From DATJPR01 sp035506295 (GTDB lineage: Bacteria; Bacteroidota; Ignavibacteria; UBA10030; UBA6906): a stretch of DNA of 34,181 nucleotides. A program made the position numbers and the translations under genes. A model generated the notes under the pieces. That model saw only the letters and a list, made by a program, of their open reading frames with translations, was not told where the DNA came from and did not search any database. Below, one piece after another: positions 27,943 to 34,181 of the stretch. The number at the start of each line of letters is the position of its first letter. Within the stretch, counting starts at the first letter, position 1. Location of the stretch: assembly GCA_035506295.1 (NCBI GenBank), contig DATJPR010000161.1, positions 1 to 34,181 on the forward strand, read 5' to 3'.

Positions 27943-30600
27943 CTCGCTGACCACCGTTCCGCCTCCCATAGACGACGGGAGCTTCGCTTCGGATTTGACG
28001 AGCTTTCGCGTGTCGGTGGTAATCCAGTATGTCTGCCCGCCTGCCGGCTCATCGGGGTTCGTCATGGTCACCCGGTAGGCATCATACGCCCGGCTGCCGA
28101 CCGTCACGTGGTCGATCCCTTCCACTGCAACAGTCATCGACTTGACGCCCTGCATCAATTGATAGATCGCGGCAGAGGTGGTGTAGCCCTCCTTGAGCGG
28201 AAGGGTCGTCACCGGAATCTCGAAGCCTGCCCCGTCGGAGAACGTGGACTCCGTGAGCTTCACGGCCACCGGCATGGTGTTCCCCATATTGGAGAGTTCT
28301 CCCTTGATGGAATCCTGGGAGTACACCAGCTTCACCGAAGCCGGTCCCTGCGTCGCTGAGCGCTTCAACGGAAGAAGCGACGCGGCATCCAAATCGAGCG
28401 TGTCGGCCCCGATGCCCATCGGGCTCTGCGTGGTTTCGAGGACACGCCACGCCTTCTTTCCCGCGACATCGATCGGGAGGATGGTCCGTTTTACCGTGAA
28501 GGAAATGTCCCTGCCCATCATCGACATCTTCGCAACGTAGGTCATCGAGTCGCTCTTCACCAGCGCAGCATTCACCATGAGCGGCACTGCAGGCGCCTTC
28601 GCTGCGGCTGCGGCGACTTTCACCGTCGAGACGTCGACCGTGAGTTTCTCGAGCTGTGCGCGGATCTCCGGTGTCACCGATTCCTGAACACGCCCGCCAA
28701 GATGCTTCGCGAAGAACCGTTCCATCGCCGTGTAGGCAGCGAGGCGGTTGAGCTTCCCTGCAAAGCCGTGTCCCTCGTCCGGCGCGACAAGATATTCCAC
28801 CGGACGTCCGAGATCGCGCAGGGCGATGACAATCCGGTCGGACTCCGCCTTGTTGACGCGCGGATCGTTCGCCCCCTGGATCACGAGCAGCGATGCCGTG
28901 ATGTTCTTTGCGGAATTGAGGGGCGAAACGTCTTCCAGCATCTTCAGGTCCTTGGGATTGTCCATGTCGCCGACCCTGATAGCGAACATTTTCTTCATCG
29001 GCGCCCAGTACGGCGGAATGGACTTCAACAGCGTGATGATGTTCGAGGGACCGACGTAGGAAATGCCGGCGGCGTAGAGGTCCGGCGTGAACGTTACGCC
29101 CGCAAGGGTCGCGTAGCCGCCGTACGATCCGCCATAGATCCCCACGCGCTTCGGATCGGCAATCTTCTTCGTAATCAAATACTTCACGCCCTCGGTGATG
29201 TCGTGCTGCATGAAGCCCTTGCCCCACTGCTTGTTCCCCGCGTTGAGGAATTTCTTCCCGTACCCCGTCGAACCGCGGAAGTTCGGGATCAACACGGCGT
29301 ACCCTCTGTTGGCAAAGAACTGCGCTTCGGGATTGTAACGCCACTGCTCTCTCCCCCATGGCCCGCCATGAATCAGCATAACCGCCGGAAGCTTGGTCGC
29401 AGGCAATCCCTTCGGGAGCACGAGGTATGCGGGGATCACCAGACCGTCGCGCGACTTGTAGCGCACGGGCTTCATGGATGCGAGTTGAGACGACGGGAGG
29501 TTCGGACGACTCCGATAGAGGAGTTCCGCTTTCCCCGTGCGCCGGTCGAACAGGTACCGGGATCCGGGATCCACGTCGCTCGAGATCGAGGCCACCAGAA
29601 TATTCTCGTCGGCCGTGGTGCTCCCAATCCCGATTTCTCCCTGAGGCAATGCCTTTTTCAGCGCTGCCCAGGTCTCTGCAAACTGTTTTTGTTTGGGATA
29701 GACCCTCAGACGGTCCCCGACATAAAACGTCGCCACGAGCTCATTGGTCACATCGGAAAAGAGGGCGTCTTCCAGGTCCACTTCCTTCTGAGGATCGGTG
29801 TCGACAAGAGAAGTCTTGCCGGTGGACAGATCAAAGAGCTCAAGGTCGACCCTGTCCCGATTCTTGTTGGTCTCCAGGTAGAATTTTTTTCCGTCGGGAG
29901 TGAATCGCAGGGGCGAGCATGTCTCTTCGGCGCTCACGCTGTAGATCGGCACCAGCGTGTCGGGATCGACGCGGAGAATCTCTGTGCCTCCATCCGGCAT
30001 CATTCGCAGCCCGAGGCGCAGATCGCCCTTGAGATCGGTCGACCACCCTGCCACGTTCTGATCGTTCTTGCGGAGCAGCGTCCGGTCCCCGGTGGTCAGG
30101 TTCAACCGGTACACATCGTGAAGGTCCGCACGTCTGTCGTTCAAGCCGATAATGATCTCATTCGGCGTGGCTTTCGGAACGTCGATAATTTCGGCACGCA
30201 CTTTTTCGAGCGGCGTCAGGTCTCGCGCCGCCGGAACAGGTGTCCCGCTGCCCTGGGGGTCCACCGCATAGATTCTGTAGTTCTCGTCGCCACCCTTGTC
30301 CTGCACGTAGAGAACGAGCTTACTGTCGCGCGACCAGAAGTACCCGGAGATCGGCCGCGTCGTGTCCGCGGTCAGCGGCCGCGCTTTCTCAAACGGCTCC
30401 GAGCGTTCCTTGACCCAGATGTTCCGGACGCCCTGGAATGGCTTGAGGAAGGAGATGAATTTCCCATCCGGAGAAATCTGGGCCCCCGATATTTCGGGAT
30501 CGCCAAAAAACAACTCCCGGTCGATGATCGGGGGCATCTGGGCATACGCCGCCCCGGAGAGCAACACCAACGAGAACAGCACGATGAACGAACGTTTCAT
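27934..30600 (-). CDS. S9 family (prolyl oligopeptidase) peptidase with extra C-terminal domain
   Basis: An 888-residue exported serine peptidase with signal peptide MKRSFIVLFSLVLLSGAAYA-Q. Residues about 25-370 are a WD40-like/beta-propeller (ISPDGKFISFLKP, YFWSRDSKLVLYVQDKGG). The alpha/beta-hydrolase domain follows with MLIHGGPWGREQWRY, Ser492 in GIYGGSYGGYATLAG, Asp579 in LVIQGANDPRVNK and His611 in PDEGHGFAG, a complete catalytic triad. Standard S9C enzymes end near residue 650 (FFAKHLGG). Here about 235 residues follow, comprising a helical Ala/Lys linker and a beta-rich domain resembling DUF3108-type repeats (WRVLETTQSPMGIGADTLDL, QTYWITTDTRKLVKSEAKLP). GAGG precedes the ATG by 8 nt. 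Probably periplasmic peptide degradation. Confidence 0.88.
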   Translation of the reverse strand: MKRSFIVLFSLVLLSGAAYAQMPPIIDRELFFGDPEISGAQISPDGKFISFLKPFQGVRNIWVKERSEPFEKARPLTADTTRPISGYFWSRDSKLVLYVQDKGGDENYRIYAVDPQGSGTPVPAARDLTPLEKVRAEIIDVPKATPNEIIIGLNDRRADLHDVYRLNLTTGDRTLLRKNDQNVAGWSTDLKGDLRLGLRMMPDGGTEILRVDPDTLVPIYSVSAEETCSPLRFTPDGKKFYLETNKNRDRVDLELFDLSTGKTSLVDTDPQKEVDLEDALFSDVTNELVATFYVGDRLRVYPKQKQFAETWAALKKALPQGEIGIGSTTADENILVASISSDVDPGSRYLFDRRTGKAELLYRSRPNLPSSQLASMKPVRYKSRDGLVIPAYLVLPKGLPATKLPAVMLIHGGPWGREQWRYNPEAQFFANRGYAVLIPNFRGSTGYGKKFLNAGNKQWGKGFMQHDITEGVKYLITKKIADPKRVGIYGGSYGGYATLAGVTFTPDLYAAGISYVGPSNIITLLKSIPPYWAPMKKMFAIRVGDMDNPKDLKMLEDVSPLNSAKNITASLLVIQGANDPRVNKAESDRIVIALRDLGRPVEYLVAPDEGHGFAGKLNRLAAYTAMERFFAKHLGGRVQESVTPEIRAQLEKLTVDVSTVKVAAAAAKAPAVPLMVNAALVKSDSMTYVAKMSMMGRDISFTVKRTILPIDVAGKKAWRVLETTQSPMGIGADTLDLDAASLLPLKRSATQGPASVKLVYSQDSIKGELSNMGNTMPVAVKLTESTFSDGAGFEIPVTTLPLKEGYTTSAAIYQLMQGVKSMTVAVEGIDHVTVGSRAYDAYRVTMTNPDEPAGGQTYWITTDTRKLVKSEAKLPSSMGGGTVVSELQ

Positions 30601-30674
30601 GGCGTGATCCTCGAGTTGTGGAGGAATTCAGAAGGACTGTGGGTTGTGGGAGAGTTGGAGGTTTGGTAGATTTA

Positions 30675-31775
30675 ATGATACGGAATATTTCCCTGGGTTG
30701 TTACACCTTGATAGATCTTGTCACATACGGGTGGACTCCTTCGCTTGCGGAGACCTTCTCCCAGCGATTTGGAGACGAATGCCGGCCGGGCAGGGTTGTC
30801 GTGCAGCAAAGCTCCTTCAGTGTCATAACGGCCGGCGGAATGCTGGCGTGCTCGGTTGCCGGCAGGATGAAACACCTGGCGGGCGGAGCAGAGGACTTGC
30901 CGGCGATCGGCGACTGGGTGTGCCTCGAACCCGGTCGCGACGGGAAAACAGGAAGGATCGTCGACATCCTTCCCCGGAAGAGCCGGTTCATCCGTAAAGT
31001 GGCCGGGGGGAAAACGCAGGCACAGGTTCTTGCGACGAACGTTGATATCGCGTTTCTTGTTTCCGGTCTTGACGGAGAGCTCAATCCCGCGAGAATAGAA
31101 CGATATCTCGTGCTCGCGCGCGAGGGTGGTGCCAAGCCCATCGTCGTGTTGAACAAAACCGATCTATGTGGCGATATTGAAGAGGCGTACCGTCTCGCGT
31201 CGGAAGCTGCGCCGGGCATTCGGCTGCTGGCAATGAGCGCGAAGACACGCGACGGGTTTGCAGAGCTTGAAGGATTGCTCAAGGACGGTGTCACCGGTGC
31301 ACTGCTGGGTTCTTCCGGCGTCGGGAAGTCCAGCATCGTTAATCTCTTCTTCGAATCTGAACGCATGAAAGTCACGGATACCCGGGACGCGGATGGCAAA
31401 GGCCGGCACACGACGAAGCACCGCGAACTCCTCCTCTTGCCGTCAGGAGGAATGCTCATCGACACGCCGGGAATGCGTGAGCTCGGTCTCTGGGGAGAGG
31501 GAACCGCGGTACAGGAGGCGTTCGACGATATCGAGGAGATCGGGACACGTTGCAGGTTCAGGGATTGTCATCACAATACCGAACCGGGATGCGCCGTCCT
31601 CGCGGCCCTCGAGGACGGGTCGCTTGATGCCGCGCGCTACGAAAGCTACCAGAAGCTTCAGCGAGAGTTCGAGCATCTGAAGGGCAAGTACGACGTCTTC
31701 TCACGGCTGGAAGCGAAACGCGCCGCCAAAAGGCTGTCCGCGATACAAAAGCGCTGGCAAAAAGGCGAAGAATGA
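30675..31775 (+). CDS. rsgA: Ribosome small-subunit-dependent GTPase A
   Basis: A circularly permuted GTPase that assists late 30S maturation. From ATG 30675 the protein has 366 aa; an in-frame ATG at 30618 adds 19 residues with no homology to the family, and neither has a well-placed Shine-Dalgarno (GGAGG lies 15-16 nt before 30675), so the start is uncertain. The N-terminal OB fold includes GRVVVQQSSFSVITAGG and AIGDWVCLEPG. The permuted G motifs are in the order G4 VLNKTDL, G5 MSAKTRDG, G1 LLGSSGVGKSSIVN, G2 GKGRHTTKHREL and G3 DTPGMREL. The zinc module is CRFRDCHHNTEPGCAV with the Cys-Cys-His-Cys set. The C-terminal helix is basic (RLEAKRAAKRLSAIQKRW). The S9 peptidase gene is divergent, and the M1 peptidase starts 32 nt downstream. 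Confidence 0.92.
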   Translation: MIRNISLGCYTLIDLVTYGWTPSLAETFSQRFGDECRPGRVVVQQSSFSVITAGGMLACSVAGRMKHLAGGAEDLPAIGDWVCLEPGRDGKTGRIVDILPRKSRFIRKVAGGKTQAQVLATNVDIAFLVSGLDGELNPARIERYLVLAREGGAKPIVVLNKTDLCGDIEEAYRLASEAAPGIRLLAMSAKTRDGFAELEGLLKDGVTGALLGSSGVGKSSIVNLFFESERMKVTDTRDADGKGRHTTKHRELLLLPSGGMLIDTPGMRELGLWGEGTAVQEAFDDIEEIGTRCRFRDCHHNTEPGCAVLAALEDGSLDAARYESYQKLQREFEHLKGKYDVFSRLEAKRAAKRLSAIQKRWQKGEE

Positions 31776-31807
31776 AATTCGAACCAGACTCACAACGGGA
31801 GTATCAC

Positions 31808-34181
31808 ATGAAGCATCAGCGCGCGTTCATCCTGCTCATGCTCTGCACCGCACTGACCATCACGCGGGCCCAATCCGTGTTCCCCGTGAGGGATTCTTCG
31901 TACGGTGAGGCGCGAAGCCGGTCCTACCATGTGATGCACTATAAGATTGAGGTCTCGTTCGACGAGCAGAGGAAGAGCGTGAGCGGCCGGACGACGATAA
32001 CGCTCGTTCCCTTCATGCCCAATCTGAGCAGTGTGAGCCTGGACGCCGAGCAGCTCAACATCAGCCGGGTCACACTCGAGGACAAGCCGCTGCAATTCTC
32101 GGTGAAGCCGAAGATGCTCGATGTGGCGCTCGACCGCGGGTACTCTTACCGCGACACGCTGACGCTCTCGATCGACTACACCTGCACCCCGCGAAAGGGA
32201 CTCTACTTCATTCAGCCGGATTCCACGACGCCCGACAAGCCGTGGCAGATCTGGACGCAGGGGGAGGACATGGACAACCACTTCTGGTTCCCCTGCTACG
32301 ATTTTCCCAACGACAAGGCGACCTCCGAAGTGATTGCGACCGTCCGGGACGCGTATGTCGTTCTCTCGAACGGCCGGCTGGCCAGCGTGACTGAAGACAA
32401 GGCACACGCCACGAAAACCTATCACTGGAAACAGGACCTTCCGCACTCATCGTATCTGATCATGCTCGCCGCGGGCGCCTACACGGTTTTGCACGACACG
32501 GCCGGTACCGTGCCCCTTGAGTACTACGTCTATCCCGACAGAGCGGCGGACGCAAAGGCATCGTTCGCGGAAACGCCTGCAATCATGAAATTCTTCAGCA
32601 TGCGCACCGGCTTCCCCTACCCCTGGGCAAAGTACGCACAAGTCGCGATTGCGGATTTCATGTACGGCGGGATGGAAAACACCAGCGCAACGACGTTGAT
32701 CGACGATGGCGTTCAGCTCGATGCGAGAACACGAGTCGACCAGAATGCGGTGAGCCTGATCGCCCATGAGATGGCCCACCAATGGTGGGGGGATGTCGTG
32801 ACCTGCAAGGACTGGCGGCATCTCTGGTTGAACGAGGGCTTTGCGTCATATTTCGATCCCCTGTATTTCGAGTGGAGCAGGGGACGAGATGAATTCGATT
32901 TTCACATGTATCAGGATCAGCAATCGGCGATCAACACGGACCGGTCGCTGGGCAGGAAACCCATCGTAAGCGTCGGTTCCTATTCCTCCAACGTCTACTC
33001 CCGCGGCGCTGACGTCCTCCATATGCTGCGGCATGTGCTGGGCGACTCGCTGTTCTTCCGGGCGCTGCATCATTACATCGAGAAGAACAAATTTGCTCCT
33101 GTCGAGACGAACGACCTCAAGAATGCCATCGAAGAGTCGACGGGACAGAACCTGTACTGGTTCTTCGACGAATGGCTGTATAAAGCGGGACATCCGGTTT
33201 TCGACGTGTCCTATCGCTGGAACGACACGTTGAAAGCGGTCCTCATGAGCGTGAGGCAGACGCAGCAGCAAGACAGTCTCACCGGAGTCTTCCGCGTCCC
33301 CGTCGACATCGAGATCACGACCAGGTCCGGATCCGCTACTTATCCGGTGGCCTTGTACTCTGCGGACACCATGCTTTCGTTTCCGTGCCGCGAGAAGCCG
33401 TCGTTGGTGATTTTTGACAAGGGCAATTGGACGTTGAAGGAGCTGCGCTTCGAGAAGTCGCGCGACGAATGGAAGTACCAGGCCGAGCATGCGACGAATC
33501 CGATTGACCGTTTGCTCGCGATCCAGACGCTGGACGTGGGGAGGGACAGCGCGGACGTCATTCCGCTCTACTGCGCGCTGGCAACACACGACCCGTTCCA
33601 TGCTGTGCGCGAGCGCGCTATCCAGGCGCTCGGCAACGCAAGAGCTTCCACCCCGGCACTTCAGAGAGAGATCACGGCGGCCGTGGCGAAGGCCGGGAAG
33701 GATGTCGATCCCGCGGTCCGGGCGGCGTCGATCCAGGATCTTGGAGAGCTCCGCGACATCGGCGTGCGGCGGGAAATCCTCGATGCCTTCGGCGATTCGA
33801 GCAATGCCGTGCTTTCCCAGGCCCTTGGCGCACTGGCGAGGGTGGATTCCGCGCGTGCGGCCGACACGATTGCCTCGTATCTTCATTTCCCCTCGCACCG
33901 CAATGTGGTCGCGAACGCAGCGCTCTCCGCGCTTGCCATGGTCGACTCCACACGCGCCCTGGAGGCGGCGTTTACCATGATTGGCCCCGGCCACCATCCC
34001 TGGACCCGCTGGGCTGCGCTGCATCTTCTGCGCGGCTATTCTTCCATCCGTCCGCGTCTCGTGCAAACGTTGACCGGATTTCTCCAGGACAGGAACGCGT
34101 TCATTCGATCCACGTCCATCCGCTTCCTCGGCGAATACGGCTCCGCATCGCTGATCCCCGCGCTGGAAGCCATCGCCGCCG
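31808..34181 (+). CDS. M1 family aminopeptidase with HEAT-repeat C terminus (partial)
   Basis: Starts at ATG 31808 with GGGAG 6 nt upstream and stays open to the end of the window, so the last part is missing; 791 residues are visible. The signal peptide is MKHQRAFILLMLCTALTITRA-Q. The N-terminal beta-domain (about 35-215) precedes the substrate motif YGGMENTS, and the zinc site has His320, Glu321, His324 in HEMAHQWWG and Glu343 in WLNEGFASY, with correct spacing. A Tyr in YSRGADVL provides the catalytic tyrosine position. From about residue 560 the sequence is helical HEAT-like repeats (RERAIQALGNARASTPALQR, VRAASIQDLGELRDIGVRRE). It is expected to be an exported aminopeptidase. It follows rsgA on the same strand. 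Confidence 0.92.
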   Translation, partial: MKHQRAFILLMLCTALTITRAQSVFPVRDSSYGEARSRSYHVMHYKIEVSFDEQRKSVSGRTTITLVPFMPNLSSVSLDAEQLNISRVTLEDKPLQFSVKPKMLDVALDRGYSYRDTLTLSIDYTCTPRKGLYFIQPDSTTPDKPWQIWTQGEDMDNHFWFPCYDFPNDKATSEVIATVRDAYVVLSNGRLASVTEDKAHATKTYHWKQDLPHSSYLIMLAAGAYTVLHDTAGTVPLEYYVYPDRAADAKASFAETPAIMKFFSMRTGFPYPWAKYAQVAIADFMYGGMENTSATTLIDDGVQLDARTRVDQNAVSLIAHEMAHQWWGDVVTCKDWRHLWLNEGFASYFDPLYFEWSRGRDEFDFHMYQDQQSAINTDRSLGRKPIVSVGSYSSNVYSRGADVLHMLRHVLGDSLFFRALHHYIEKNKFAPVETNDLKNAIEESTGQNLYWFFDEWLYKAGHPVFDVSYRWNDTLKAVLMSVRQTQQQDSLTGVFRVPVDIEITTRSGSATYPVALYSADTMLSFPCREKPSLVIFDKGNWTLKELRFEKSRDEWKYQAEHATNPIDRLLAIQTLDVGRDSADVIPLYCALATHDPFHAVRERAIQALGNARASTPALQREITAAVAKAGKDVDPAVRAASIQDLGELRDIGVRREILDAFGDSSNAVLSQALGALARVDSARAADTIASYLHFPSHRNVVANAALSALAMVDSTRALEAAFTMIGPGHHPWTRWAALHLLRGYSSIRPRLVQTLTGFLQDRNAFIRSTSIRFLGEYGSASLIPALEAIAA

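Noticed and set aside
28702..30669. 655-codon open frame on the plus strand opposite the S9 peptidase
   Set aside because: It is antisense to a gene with signal peptide and full catalytic triad, its product is Arg/His-rich without domains, and it lacks a ribosome-binding site. It is open because of the codon bias of the GC-rich gene.

Overview
The window reads as a stretch of chromosome from a Gram-negative bacterium of the Fibrobacteres-Chlorobi-Bacteroidetes (FCB) superphylum, most likely a fairly GC-rich Ignavibacteria/Chlorobi-type lineage. This rests on gene content: a PorV/PorQ-family outer-membrane protein, a DUF2851 protein, a secreted protein of the type databases mislabel 'asparagine synthetase B', a membrane-anchored S9 peptidase and an M1 peptidase with HEAT repeats. 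No 16S gene is present, so the assignment is inference. No insertion sequence, phage, tRNA, rRNA or CRISPR array was found.

Layout. 1-5733: 3' end of pyrF, a DUF2851 gene, then three minus-strand envelope genes (small beta-barrel, GATase-like secreted protein, TPR protein), the last two translationally coupled. 5869-8365: dxr and rseP, a conserved isoprenoid/envelope-protease pair. 8366-8689: gene-free. 8690-15178: a tight four-gene plus-strand cluster (secreted Ig-like protein, FecR-domain protein, large outer-membrane beta-barrel, CHASE2 adenylate cyclase). I consider it the most interesting part of the window, because it looks like an envelope-sensing module ending in cAMP production. 15179-16775: minus-strand PorV-like protein and lipoprotein. 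16776-17382: about 600 bp without a gene, holding an exact 13-bp-period tandem array of eight units, two hairpins and a strong intrinsic terminator. 17383-21443: lon and dnaX, overlapping ATGA, with a near-consensus sigma-70 promoter and a terminator-like leader hairpin before lon. 21556-22416: an anti-sigma factor gene with no sigma gene beside it. 22659-26833: a probable zinc-uptake operon (small Cys/His membrane protein, outer-membrane channel, ZnuA, ZnuC, ZnuB). 27079-34181: nfo, a large S9 peptidase with an extra C-terminal domain, rsgA, and an M1 aminopeptidase running off the window.

The genes mix housekeeping (pyrF, dxr, rseP, dnaX, lon, nfo, rsgA) with envelope and secreted functions. 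Convergent neighbours are packed to the limit: at three places stop codons overlap or abut. Several starts were moved from the longest reading frame on ribosome-binding-site, signal-peptide or family grounds; the reason is stated in each entry.
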